Source: Bog-473 sp963788125
GTDB taxonomy: Bacteria; Actinomycetota; Acidimicrobiia; Acidimicrobiales; RAAP-2
Direction: 5' to 3'
Length of the DNA: 64,000 nucleotides
NCBI GenBank assembly: GCA_963788125.1
Contig: CAWBFN010000002.1
Coordinates: forward strand, 1,798,001 to 1,862,000
Part shown: one piece after another, positions 24,963 to 33,270 of the stretch
How the letters are laid out: every line of letters begins with the position of its first letter
How positions within the stretch are numbered: the stretch's first letter is position 1
Translations under genes and position numbers: made by a program
The notes under the pieces: generated by a model
Database searches by the model: none
The model's input: only the letters and a program-made list of their open reading frames with translations
Told to the model about the DNA's origin: nothing

Positions 24963-26348
24963 TTAGCGCAGCTTTCGTCGAACGTCCGAGACGGCAGCCA
25001 GTGTCCGGCTGGACTCCGCGAGGTCGGCCTGGTCCTCAGCCCTGGGAATGACCTCGCCGGCACCGTCGTGCACCACCACCTGGTCCCGTCCGGCATCCTT
25101 TGCTTGATAGAGGGCGGCATCGGCTCGAGCGAGGACGCCGGGCAGGTTTTCACGAATCTTGGCGTCGACGACACCGCCACTTACGGTGAATGTCGGCAGA
25201 CCGGCGACAGCGATCGCGCCGCTCAACCGAGAGCGAAAGGCGTCGAGGGCGTTTCGAGCCTGTTCAGCCGTGCACGCCGGGAAAGCGATGGCGAACTCCT
25301 CACCCCCATAGCGGCAGAAGAGATCCTGGGCGCGGAAGGACTCCTTCAGCACCTGAGCGAAGACCACCAGAGCACGATCCCCGGTCTCGTGGCCATAGGT
25401 GTCGTTCAGGATCTTGAAACGGTCGAGGTCGACCATCGCCACCGCCACGCTATCAATTTCCCTGCGAACGGCGGAAACCTTTTCTTCGAACACACGTCGA
25501 TTGAACAACCCGGTGAGGCTGTCGGTGGCCGCTTGGAGTTGCGTCTCGGCCATGACGCGGAGTAGCCCTATTCGAGCACCCGCCAGTTTGGCCAAGGTTT
25601 CAAGGTCCTCCACGGAGTCTTCCTCTATGTCTTCTTCTGGCACACCAGTGGCATGGATCACCCCGACGGTTCGTCCCATGATCGAGACCGGAACACATAA
25701 GGCCGACAAGCGACCCTGCACCCGGTTGCGGAGCTTCGGACACGCATCGAGGTCGTCGCTGTCACTAAAGCGTTGGACCTGCGCGCGTCGGGCGGCCGGG
25801 CAGCGGTCCGGGGAGTCGACGTCGCACGCGGGTGGTTCTCCTGTTGGAGAAACGCTGGCCATCCGCAGCAAATGGGCGTGGCTGTTGTCGGCCAGGAGGA
25901 GTTCGGCCGGCGAGTCCGGAACCACCGAGGCCAGAGATCGTTCGATCACGTCAATGACCTCGGGCTCGCCTTCTGCCATGTCCAAAGCATTCGCCAAACG
26001 ACTTTCGAACTGCTGGCGACGTGCCTGGACCTGGCGCTGCGCCGCTTCCCGGTCCGCAGCGACGATGGCGTCGGAAAGATCGCGGTTCAGCTGCCTTACC
26101 TTGCCATCGGCGATCGCCTGCTGCTTGTTGGCCGCCGAGATCATCGCCCACATGCTGGGCACCACAAATCCAATTAGTATTCCGGCCGACACTAGGTAGC
26201 GGACAAAGCCGCCATCAGTGATGGCCGCGCCGAGAGCCATTGCCGGGAGGCTGACCGCTCCGAGAATCACGATTCCGGCGGCGCAGCTCAGGAACCGAAG
26301 ACGAAGTTGGCGCTTCTGTGCCTCTTCCCACTCCTCCTCGGTCACCAT
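24963..26348 (-). CDS. GGDEF diguanylate cyclase with GAF domain and two membrane helices
   Basis: 461 aa membrane-bound enzyme making cyclic-di-GMP from GTP. Helices lie at about 20-42 and 51-72, then a coiled coil (75-120), a GAF domain (about 126-265, with a Cys-rich patch ACDVDSPDRCP...DACPKL that could bind a metal or cluster), and the GGDEF domain (270-435). The active site is intact: GGEEF at 348-352. The allosteric inhibition site RxxD is present (Arg339, Asp342). Substrate Asp in MVDLDRFKILND is also there. Predicted active. Start ATG 26348 with upstream CCCTGCAAGGACGACCGT; alternative starts are possible. Confidence 0.92.
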   Translation of the reverse strand: MVTEEEWEEAQKRQLRLRFLSCAAGIVILGAVSLPAMALGAAITDGGFVRYLVSAGILIGFVVPSMWAMISAANKQQAIADGKVRQLNRDLSDAIVAADREAAQRQVQARRQQFESRLANALDMAEGEPEVIDVIERSLASVVPDSPAELLLADNSHAHLLRMASVSPTGEPPACDVDSPDRCPAARRAQVQRFSDSDDLDACPKLRNRVQGRLSALCVPVSIMGRTVGVIHATGVPEEDIEEDSVEDLETLAKLAGARIGLLRVMAETQLQAATDSLTGLFNRRVFEEKVSAVRREIDSVAVAMVDLDRFKILNDTYGHETGDRALVVFAQVLKESFRAQDLFCRYGGEEFAIAFPACTAEQARNALDAFRSRLSGAIAVAGLPTFTVSGGVVDAKIRENLPGVLARADAALYQAKDAGRDQVVVHDGAGEVIPRAEDQADLAESSRTLAAVSDVRRKLR

Positions 26349-26483
26349 ACGGTCGTCCTTGCAGGGTGTTCACCAGTTCGTTCCACATCGGCCACAGTGC
26401 GTGTTCCATAACAATTCGGATGGCGAGATCTCCTCAACTCTTGCCCAATTCTGCTTCAGCCCTGGGCCGAACCTCGACGCCAA

Positions 26484-26789
26484 CTAGGCCGCACCTAGCC
26501 GGCCGACGTAGGTGAGCGCCCACTCAGCGGCGTCGCTCCGAACGCGTGGCGGCGTGCGCCGTTGAGCCACGTAACCCGCAACGGCGATGCGCAGTTGAAT
26601 GTATGCGATGGCGTTCTCGTCGGAGAATCCGTTATCGATCGCATCATCGATCTCGTTCTTGGTGATGGCTTGTATCTTCCCATCGAATCCTGCCGGTCCG
26701 GTGAAGGCCAGATACCAGGTGCCTACTCCTTTCTGCAGCACGGCTCGGGTGGCGGCCGGATGTTCTTCGATCTTGACGTCGTTCGGCAT
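26484..26789 (-). CDS. Hypothetical protein, 101 aa
   Basis: Start chosen at ATG 26789 (MPNDVKIEEHPAATRAVLQ); the frame is open further upstream, but the composition there is less protein-like. It contains GVGTWYLAFTGPAGFDGK and IAYIQLRIAVAGYVAQRR, ending in an alanine-rich tail. No ribosome binding site is obvious. The TWYLA segment also occurs in the next gene to the right (DSTWYLAVPSACGGK), suggesting a shared small domain. Function not recognised. Confidence 0.5.
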   Translation of the reverse strand: MPNDVKIEEHPAATRAVLQKGVGTWYLAFTGPAGFDGKIQAITKNEIDDAIDNGFSDENAIAYIQLRIAVAGYVAQRRTPPRVRSDAAEWALTYVGRLGAA

Positions 26790-26915
26790 GGCCGGTGACC
26801 CTACCCGTGTGCAGAACTCGAAAGGGGGATAACGAACCCGTGCGCTCAGCGCGGCCTCAAGCGCCCGAGAGTCAGGGACGCTCTGTGACCGGGTCGTCAC
26901 GCCCATGCCGTGGGG

Positions 26916-27425
26916 CTATGACGCGAGGCCCGACCTGACCGCGGCAGCATCGTGCGCTGAGAATCTGCGGCTATATCCGCACCGATACGACATTCCAACG
27001 ATCGCTTTGCCGCCACAGGCTGACGGCACAGCCAGATACCATGTCGAGTCAGAGCGGTCCCACTTGGCTGTCGGAAGGTCATCATCCAGAGCGCGCTGGG
27101 CAACTTCGGGCAAAGGTTCGTAGCCCACCCCCAGCACGTCGGGACATCGACGAGGAGGTGGTTCGGGTAACGTCGATTCTTTCCACGAGCTGAGGACTTC
27201 CATGTTGGCCACGGCCTTGTTGACGGTGGACGCCAGTCGTGACGGGTGGGGCGACTGGTCGACCTCGCCACCGAGTTGAAGTTCGATGATCAGGCTGTCG
27301 CCTTCAATCTCTTGGAACTCGGCCCGTACCGGCAGCCCAATAGCAGACTCGACATCTGAACACGCGATATCTATGGCGTGAGCAGTATCGGGCGTGACGA
27401 CACGGAGCATATTCTTAGCGGTCAT
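26916..27425 (-). CDS. Hypothetical protein, 169 aa, with TWYLA segment
   Basis: ATG 27425 follows GGAGGTGCA, and the ATG overlaps the TGA of a 60-codon upstream frame (ATGA). The N-terminal part (TPDTAHAIDIACSDVESAIG...SLIIELQLGGEV) looks like a small alpha/beta domain; the C-terminal part has a proline stretch, then DSTWYLAVPSACGGKAIVGM and a tail. A Cys in the middle (RRCPDVLG) and others are scattered. No known motif. It probably forms a unit with the neighbouring 26484-26789 gene, given the shared segment and orientation. Confidence 0.6.
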   Translation of the reverse strand: MTAKNMLRVVTPDTAHAIDIACSDVESAIGLPVRAEFQEIEGDSLIIELQLGGEVDQSPHPSRLASTVNKAVANMEVLSSWKESTLPEPPPRRCPDVLGVGYEPLPEVAQRALDDDLPTAKWDRSDSTWYLAVPSACGGKAIVGMSYRCGYSRRFSAHDAAAVRSGLAS

Positions 27426-27604
27426 TGCACCTCCATTGTGAACCGCCCCGACTGAGTGCGGTTCGTTCGGACTCGCTCTACGTTATGGGACGTAGGTAAA
27501 CGGACTTTGATCTCAGCGTTGCGATCGCATAAGTTCTTGATGACACGTTCACGGTCTCGTCGCGCAACGCTGGTGTATGACGCTGGCTTGCCGGTATCTG
27601 ACAC
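27422..27604 (-). CDS. Small basic protein, possibly coupled to the next gene
   Basis: 60 aa (MSDTGKPASYTSVARRDRER...TQSGRFTMEVQ). The main support is its TGA overlapping the ATG of the 169-aa gene. No ribosome binding site or motif is visible, and the start is uncertain. Two CTGACAC copies lie at its 5' end. Could also be non-coding leader of the following gene. Confidence 0.35.
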   Translation of the reverse strand: MSDTGKPASYTSVARRDRERVIKNLCDRNAEIKVRLPTSHNVERVRTNRTQSGRFTMEVQ

Positions 27605-27661
27605 ATATGCCGCGATCTGACACGTACTCAGAAGCCCTGAACGTGAATGTCGCCGGTCGAG

Positions 27662-28336
27662 TCAGGCCGTCCCGATCGCGGTCCCGCAGCGACTGCAGTA
27701 GATCACGCTGACCGACAAGACATCTTCGTCGGCATCGGGGTCGTCGGCTGGTACGTCGATCACCCGGTACCGGGCCTTCACGGCAAGTCCGGCCCGACAA
27801 CGCTGACAGCGGGGCTGATCGGCCCGCACGGCGGTGCCGGTCACTCCGACTCCCACCTTGGTGGCACCTTCGACCGCTTCGCTGCTCTCTACGTCTGGAA
27901 CGAATCCGGATATGAAGGCGAAGACGTCCGCGCGCAGCACGTCCAGGTCCACACCGAGGCTCTGGATGACCAGGGCCGCCACCCCCTCGCCTTCATCGAT
28001 CACGCCCAACAGGAGATGCTCCGTGCCGATGTAGTTGTGGTTGAGCTGGAGAGCCTCGCGAAGGGCAAGTTCAAGGATCTTTTTGGCCCGCGGAGTGAAC
28101 GGTTGCGATCCGGTGGGAAGGCGTCCAACCGCCCCGATCTTCTCCTCCACCTTCCTGCGCACCGCTTCCAGGGTCATCCCGCGGCGCTCCAGGGCCTTGG
28201 CGGCGAGGCCATCGCCCTCGTGCATGAGGCCGAGCAAGATGTGCTCGGTACCGATGAAACCATGGTCGAGGAGCCGTGCTTCTACCTGTGCCAACATGAG
28301 GACGCGCCGGGCTCGGTCGGTGAAGCGCTCAAACAC
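27662..28336 (-). CDS. Stand-alone Clp_N (ClpC-like) protein with zinc ribbon
   Basis: 224 aa. Residues 1-145 are two Clp_N repeats of the ClpA/ClpC type: FERFTDRARRVLMLAQVEAR...FIGTEHILLGLMHEGDG and PFTPRAKKILELALREALQL...YIGTEHLLLGVIDEGEG. These modules bind adaptor proteins or substrates of the Clp unfoldase. Instead of the AAA+ domains there is a short linker, then CQRC (177-180) and CSRC (214-217), a zinc ribbon of 35-residue span. No ATPase motif is present. It may act as an adaptor or decoy for ClpC or bind damaged proteins. Start ATG at 28336; starts MFERFTDRA as in ClpC. Confidence 0.9.
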   Translation of the reverse strand: MFERFTDRARRVLMLAQVEARLLDHGFIGTEHILLGLMHEGDGLAAKALERRGMTLEAVRRKVEEKIGAVGRLPTGSQPFTPRAKKILELALREALQLNHNYIGTEHLLLGVIDEGEGVAALVIQSLGVDLDVLRADVFAFISGFVPDVESSEAVEGATKVGVGVTGTAVRADQPRCQRCRAGLAVKARYRVIDVPADDPDADEDVLSVSVIYCSRCGTAIGTA

Positions 28337-28389
28337 GGACCGAGCCTACCGGGCCTCAGACGACCGCCGCTGTGTCGTGCAGTCGGCTC

Positions 28390-29199
28390 CTAGTGGAGCA
28401 GGCTCGCCACGACATTGATGACGAGGCCGATGATCACGGCACCGAACAGATACGAGATCAGCGCGTGTCGCAAGGCGGTACGTCTCACGGCCTTAGAGGT
28501 CAGATCGGTGTCGGATACCTGGAACGTCATGCCGATGGTAAAGGCGAGGTAGGCGAAGTCGACATAGTCAGGAGCTGACTTCTCGTTGAAGTCGACTCCA
28601 CCGTCGGGAGGGGCGTAGTAGATCCGCGCGTAGCGCAACGTGAACATGGTGTGGACCGCCCCCCACGCAAGCACGACGCTCAGCACGCCGATGGTGAGAA
28701 GAAATGCCTTCATCCCCCCATGGGCACTCGCGACCTTGACGAGGATCAGTCCGACCGACGCGAGCTCAGCTATGGCAGCGACCAATATGACTGAGTCGGC
28801 CAACGCATGGCTCGGATCCTCTTTGAGGGCATTCTCGGAACATGCGGCCGCGTTCATGGGCAGGACCGTCGACCACACTCCGACGAGGTAGAGAATCGCT
28901 GCGAGGTCCCAGCCCAGGAGCGTCGCCCCTTGCCACGGGAGGAACAGCGCAGAGACACCGCCGGCCGCCAACCCAATGACGAGGGCGAACAACACCCGCC
29001 GGAGGGCGAACCCGCTATGGAACGCCCGAAGGCGGGTGCCTGATGCCGTGGCCACATTGCATATTGACCCGCGGAAGGGCGTGCCGTGCGGATCCTCGGA
29101 TTCGCTTCGGATCCGGCCGACTCGCACTGGCTCCGAAATTGTCCGGCGACTGCGGTCCTGCGTGATGCCCGACTGTTGCGGACCAGTGATCGTGAGCAC
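28390..29199 (-). CDS. DUF1345 family membrane protein
   Basis: Up to 269 aa; DUF1345 proteins are usually about 220, so the real start is likely GTG 29055 (V49, just before the first helix) rather than GTG 29199, which abuts the previous stop. Five helices, with the family signature PDYVDFAYLAFTIGMTFQVS near the end and a GAVHTMFTLRYARIYY segment before it. Members are small inner-membrane proteins of unknown function, often next to transporters. Here it follows directly after a phosphate-symporter-like MFS gene and may be cotranscribed with it. Confidence 0.8.
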   Translation of the reverse strand: MLTITGPQQSGITQDRSRRTISEPVRVGRIRSESEDPHGTPFRGSICNVATASGTRLRAFHSGFALRRVLFALVIGLAAGGVSALFLPWQGATLLGWDLAAILYLVGVWSTVLPMNAAACSENALKEDPSHALADSVILVAAIAELASVGLILVKVASAHGGMKAFLLTIGVLSVVLAWGAVHTMFTLRYARIYYAPPDGGVDFNEKSAPDYVDFAYLAFTIGMTFQVSDTDLTSKAVRRTALRHALISYLFGAVIIGLVINVVASLLH

Positions 29200-30633
29200 C
29201 TATGCCGCCGGTGGGCGCACCCCCCGGCTGTGGGCTAACCCCAGGGTAACTGCACTCGTCGGGAACCGTTCACCCGCTTCGGTTATCTCTTCTAGGCTCT
29301 GCCCCTTAGGTTCAGGAAGCGTGCTGATCGTTACGACCGCGCCGATGAGGGCGACGAAGCCGACGATGGCGCTTGTGTCACCCAAACCGATTCGTGGCAA
29401 CAAGCTGGTGAGCGCATAGGTTCCGACGAAAGCACCGATCTTGCCGGATGCCGCGGCGATTCCATGGCTGCTCGTTCGCACCCGGACCGGAAAGATCTCG
29501 GCGGGGTAGACGAACGTCGTCGTGTTCGGCCCAAACTCGCTAAAGAAGTAGGTTGCACCGAACAGGATGAGGAAGGGGGCGACTTCTGTCGTGGCCGATG
29601 GGATGAGCCACAGACCGAAGAAGGCCAGGGCGATCATCACGAATCCACCCGTCTGCATACGCCTTCGCCCGATACGATCGATGGTCCAGGCGGCGAGGAA
29701 GTAGGCCGGGAGCGCGGCCACGGCGAAGATAGCCAGGACGTAAGCGGTCTGGGTGATCAACGTGGCATCGGGGGCCACCAACTTGACGATGAGTGGGCTG
29801 GATATGGTGTTGCCGTAGTAGACGAGGTCGAAGAGGAACCAGGCCAAGGACGCACCAATCAGCCAGCGCAGCAGGCGACGATCAGCAAGTACCCCGCGTA
29901 GTCCCGTCGCCTTACCCTCTTGTTTCGCCTTCTTATCGGCCTCCTCCGCCTCCATCTGAGCCAACTGGAAGCGGGGCGTCTCGTTGAGTTGACGGCGTAG
30001 GTAGAAGACCGAAAGGGCTGGAATGGCACCGAAGGCGAGCAGCAGCCGCCAGACCAGATCCTGAGACATCCCTGTCGATAGCAGCGCGATGGCCAGTAGC
30101 GGGCCGACAATCAGCCCAGCCCCTTGCATGGAGAAGACCAACGACACCATCCGTCCACGATTGGCCTTGTTGGCATACTCACTCATGATCGTGGCGCTCA
30201 CCGGGTAGTCGCCCCCGATGCCGAACCCCAAGATGGCCCGAAAGCCAATCAGCCACCAGATGCCCGGGGACAGGGCTGAAGCAATCGCTCCTGCGGCCAG
30301 TACCAGCACCTCATAGCCGTAGATCTTCTTTCGTCCAAGTCGGTCGGCGACCCTGCCAAAGATGATGGCACCAGCGGCCGAGGTCAGGAGGGCCAGCGAG
30401 GTGAGCAGTGACTTTTGGTAGCCAGCGATGTGCCACTCCGTCGTAATCAGGGTGGCGACGATCCCTATCACGAAGAGGTCGTAGGCGTCGGTAAAGAACC
30501 CCATTCCCGAGATGAACATGATCTTCCATTGCTCCCGCGACGTTGGAGCACCGTCGAGTTGCTCCAATGTCTCCCGGCTGACGTGGGCGTCGCTCTTGGG
30601 GTCAAAGGCGGTGTAGGTCCCGGTTGTCGACAT
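29200..30633 (-). CDS. MFS transporter, phosphate:H+ symporter-like (PHS family)
   Basis: 477 aa from ATG 30633, seven bases after GGAAGGAG; an ATG at 30639 sits too close to that site. Twelve helices with the PHS/sugar-porter hallmarks: GMGFFTDAYDLFVIGIVATL in helix 1, GRVADRLGRKKIYG between helices 2 and 3, and GFGIGGDYPVSATIMSEYAN in helix 4. The GGDYPLSA-type motif is characteristic of proton-coupled phosphate carriers such as Pho84. Phosphate is the most likely substrate, but organic acids are carried by relatives. It is followed without a gap by the DUF1345 gene. Confidence 0.88.
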   Translation of the reverse strand: MSTTGTYTAFDPKSDAHVSRETLEQLDGAPTSREQWKIMFISGMGFFTDAYDLFVIGIVATLITTEWHIAGYQKSLLTSLALLTSAAGAIIFGRVADRLGRKKIYGYEVLVLAAGAIASALSPGIWWLIGFRAILGFGIGGDYPVSATIMSEYANKANRGRMVSLVFSMQGAGLIVGPLLAIALLSTGMSQDLVWRLLLAFGAIPALSVFYLRRQLNETPRFQLAQMEAEEADKKAKQEGKATGLRGVLADRRLLRWLIGASLAWFLFDLVYYGNTISSPLIVKLVAPDATLITQTAYVLAIFAVAALPAYFLAAWTIDRIGRRRMQTGGFVMIALAFFGLWLIPSATTEVAPFLILFGATYFFSEFGPNTTTFVYPAEIFPVRVRTSSHGIAAASGKIGAFVGTYALTSLLPRIGLGDTSAIVGFVALIGAVVTISTLPEPKGQSLEEITEAGERFPTSAVTLGLAHSRGVRPPAA

Positions 30634-30873
30634 GGGCATACTCCTTCCGGTGGCCCGCTGCACGTGATCGCAACGGAGATGCCTGCACGTCGGTCTTACC
30701 CAGGAGGGAATGAACCTACGGTGACGCCGATCTAAACATTCTGTGAACCTGCGCGCTTTTTCCTGTGTGCCCAGACGTCATGCCGCGATGGATGCAGCGG
30801 GCTGAGTCCTGATCTGTTAAGTAATATGTCGACGCTCCTCCAGCCGGTCGAGCGCGTGAGCGAGGAGACGACC

Positions 30874-31200
30874 ATGGCCAACGAAACACCCGTGCTCGAC
30901 ACGATTGCCGCTATGACCCTGGAATCGGTCGCACGATGTGGTCTTCATGCCGACGCATTGATTTTGGTTCGCATCGCCGCGTTGGCCGCGGTCGATGCCA
31001 AGCCCGCCTCGTACCTGTTGCATGTGGGGCCTGCCGTGGACGCTGGGGTGACAATCGATCAGGTCCAAGACGTGCTGGTGGCCATAGCGCCGATCGTGGG
31101 CACGGCAAGAGTGATGTCAGCCTCCCTCGCGATCACCGAGGCCTTAGGCGTCGCTATCGAGATCATGGAAGCTGAGATCGACGCTGAACTCGACTCGTGA
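30874..31200 (+). CDS. Carboxymuconolactone decarboxylase-family protein (AhpD-like)
   Basis: 108 aa from ATG 30874 (GAGGAG seven bases upstream; an earlier ATG at 30826 is possible). The CMD fold is seen in ALILVRIAALAAVDAKPASY, then GVTIDQVQDVLVAIAPIVGT and LAITEALGVAIEI. Most CMD proteins with redox function carry a CxxC; this one has a single Cys (Cys22) outside the usual place, so peroxidase-like chemistry is doubtful. Probably a homo-oligomeric helical protein. It is monocistronic. Confidence 0.75.
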   Translation: MANETPVLDTIAAMTLESVARCGLHADALILVRIAALAAVDAKPASYLLHVGPAVDAGVTIDQVQDVLVAIAPIVGTARVMSASLAITEALGVAIEIMEAEIDAELDS

Positions 31201-31363
31201 TGGCAGCGGGACGCTCAAGGTCCTCTCGCTCCGAGCCGGGACCGGGCACCCCACTCCGCCGGACGGAGGACGGCAGTGACGCCGGATTCGGATGTCTCTC
31301 CATGACCGCCTCACCCCCGGCTCCATAGTCGAGCTCAGCGAAGGAGGTGGCCTGCGGAGGGGG

Positions 31364-31474
31364 TCAGTCCTTGTAGTGAGGCCAGCGGATCGGGAAACGG
31401 ACCAGGATCGCGATGATCACCAAACCGCCCGCCACGCTACCGAGGAGGATCCCAAGTGATTCAGCGGATGACAT
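31364..31474 (-). CDS. Possible 36-aa membrane peptide
   Basis: MSSAESLGILLGSVAGGLVI then IAILVRFPIRWPHYKD: a single good transmembrane helix with a basic tail. No ribosome binding site is seen upstream, so support is only from composition. Confidence 0.35.
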   Translation of the reverse strand: MSSAESLGILLGSVAGGLVIIAILVRFPIRWPHYKD

Positions 31475-31871
31475 GTGAGCGAAGGTATCACCGGCCCACC
31501 GACGTGGCAAGGGCCTCGGTCCCAACGGCGGTACTCAGACGCTAGGCGGTGATCGGTCGCAGGACGGAGAGTGTCGCTGGAGGTGCCGGAAGTGCCTCGG
31601 CGAGCCCTTCGCACGGGTGATCTATTACAGCTCGGGTGCCATCTGGTGAACTCCCGATTAAGTCCGCGCTGTTGGCCTTGCGTCGTCCCGCCGTCGCCGC
31701 CATGGTGGACGGAGAGCACGCCCCTGGACCGCAGACCCCCCCGTGGTCCGGGGGCGTGACTCTCGCACGACCGACGCTACTCCTCCGACGTCTCGTGGGC
31801 TAGGGCCGGAGTACCCATGATTGCCTCCTGGGAAGTGAAGAATGGTCCCGTGTGGCATCCGCCTTCCGCGG
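31475..31871. other. Intergenic, no feature seen
   Basis: About 400 bases beyond the end of the PadR-controlled operon. Frames on both strands are short and lack motifs. No hairpin strong enough to call a terminator was found by eye. Confidence 0.35.
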
Positions 31872-32870
31872 TCAAGAGGTGCGGAGAAGGAGACCCGCAT
31901 GTCGAGCCCGCTGTATGGCCCGCAGAGCCACCACGAAGGCTCCTGCCATGAGGAACAAAGCAGCGATGTCGATCCACCCGGTCTGATAGAGCCCTCTGGG
32001 TCCTGACCCACCGCGGAGCACCCACCAACAGGCCGCACCGAGGAACGACTCCATGACGAGCGCCGCGGTGGTGCCGACCAGGACCTCGAAGCGCAACGCA
32101 GCCGGCGAGAGGTCGACACGTCGAACGAGTGTGACCAGCCCGGCTGCCGCGCTGCACAGGGCGAAGGGGCTGATGAGCATCCAGGCGACCTCGGCCGGCG
32201 GGAATGCCGCCAGCGCCGACGGATGGGCCCAGTACGAAGTGACGGACAGGGTGGAAGCCCAGGCGAATGCGGCAACGCCGCCGGGGACCAGACCCTGGTG
32301 CGCCCACGCGTGGCCTCCGGTGCCGGGCCACCCGTTGGCGAAATGTCGGCTTCCGACGATCAGCACGAGTGCGCCGCTCGCCACCAACAGCAGCGGGCGA
32401 CCGAGGCTGCGAGCATCATGACGGGCAACGGCCCGCAGGACGCCGGCGACAATCGGAAGTGAGGCTGCCACGCCGAGGAGGGCGAAGAGAAGGACGCAGA
32501 CCGACATGGTGATCATGGCCATGGTGGTGGCCGAGGTGCTCGGAGCCGACCACTGCCAACCAATGGAGAGCTGTGCCCACACCGAAACTCCGAACGTCAA
32601 GAACAGCGCCAAAGCACTTCCCAGCACCGCGAGGCTCGTTGAAGCTTGCCGCCGTGGCTCCACGGCCGGGCCCACGAGTCCGGCTCCGTTCATGCGGGCC
32701 ACCACTCCACCCCGAAGGACATCAAGAGTCCGCGACGGGCAGTGTGGACGCTCGGTGAGGTCGGCGATCAACAGCTCGACGAACTCGTCCCCGTAGCGAC
32801 GCCGCCACGCCGCCGGGTACAAGCGCATCAGACGCCGGGCATGTGCCTTAGCTGAACCGGTGCCGTTCAC
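31872..32870 (-). CDS. Polytopic membrane protein downstream of PadR
   Basis: 332 aa. The N-terminus MNGTGSAKAHARRLMRLYPA continues WRRRYGDEFVELLIADL, a segment commonly found in membrane proteins encoded beside PadR regulators. Eight or so hydrophobic helices follow. Its ATG overlaps the padR TGA, so the two are translationally coupled. PadR partners of this type are usually genes for membrane stress or drug tolerance, but no specific transport family signature is visible, and no ATPase or MFS motif. It is the last gene of the operon. Confidence 0.8.
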   Translation of the reverse strand: MNGTGSAKAHARRLMRLYPAAWRRRYGDEFVELLIADLTERPHCPSRTLDVLRGGVVARMNGAGLVGPAVEPRRQASTSLAVLGSALALFLTFGVSVWAQLSIGWQWSAPSTSATTMAMITMSVCVLLFALLGVAASLPIVAGVLRAVARHDARSLGRPLLLVASGALVLIVGSRHFANGWPGTGGHAWAHQGLVPGGVAAFAWASTLSVTSYWAHPSALAAFPPAEVAWMLISPFALCSAAAGLVTLVRRVDLSPAALRFEVLVGTTAALVMESFLGAACWWVLRGGSGPRGLYQTGWIDIAALFLMAGAFVVALRAIQRARHAGLLLRTS

Positions 32871-33232
32871 GGAGAGCTCCAGTTGCCAGCCAACCTGGTC
32901 AGACCGACCTCGGCGACCTCTCGTTGGGAGTTGAGGTGGGTCCGCAGAGCCGCAGCACCCGCTGTCGTCAGCCTGTAGGGCTTACGGCGGTCGTCACTGG
33001 GGACCGCCTCAATGAGGTGTTGACGTTCCAGACGGCTCAATGCCTCGTAGAGGGTGCCCGGCGCCAGTCGGATCTCGGCGAACTCCTCAATGTCTTTTGT
33101 CAGGGCATAGCCATGCTTGGGGCCTTGCGCCAGGCTGGAGAGGATCAGGGTGGCGGGCCCCGCGTAGCGACCGAACGTGCCCAGCGAGGGCGTGCCCTCG
33201 TGCCCAGCGGTCCCGCCCTTGGTCCGTGCCAT
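32867..33232 (-). CDS. PadR-family transcriptional regulator
   Basis: 121 aa from ATG 33232 (an upstream in-frame start at 33256 would place the promoter inside the gene). The winged-helix core is TLILSSLAQGPKHGYALTKD, LAPGTLYEALSRLERQHLIE and SDDRRKPYRLTTAG, with a short C-terminal helix, so it is a PadR-s1/s2 type without a long dimer arm. There is no Shine-Dalgarno; the predicted transcript starts within a few bases of the ATG. An operator-like dyad lies in its promoter and a similar one in the promoter of the operon's first gene, suggesting autoregulation. Confidence 0.92.
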   Translation of the reverse strand: MARTKGGTAGHEGTPSLGTFGRYAGPATLILSSLAQGPKHGYALTKDIEEFAEIRLAPGTLYEALSRLERQHLIEAVPSDDRRKPYRLTTAGAAALRTHLNSQREVAEVGLTRLAGNWSSP

Positions 33233-33241
33233 GGAGGAGAC

Positions 33242-33270
33242 CCTATATCGGATCACGATCTATCGCCCAA
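33242..33270 (-). promoter_or_regulatory. padR promoter containing an operator dyad
   Basis: On the minus strand, TTGGGC (33265-33270), a 17-base spacer and TATAGG (33242-33247) form a promoter ending about 10 bases before the padR ATG. The spacer holds ATAGATCG-N5-CGATATA, a dyad matching the one at 34506-34535. It overlaps the stop of the preceding gene. PadR binding here would block RNA polymerase directly. Confidence 0.5.
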
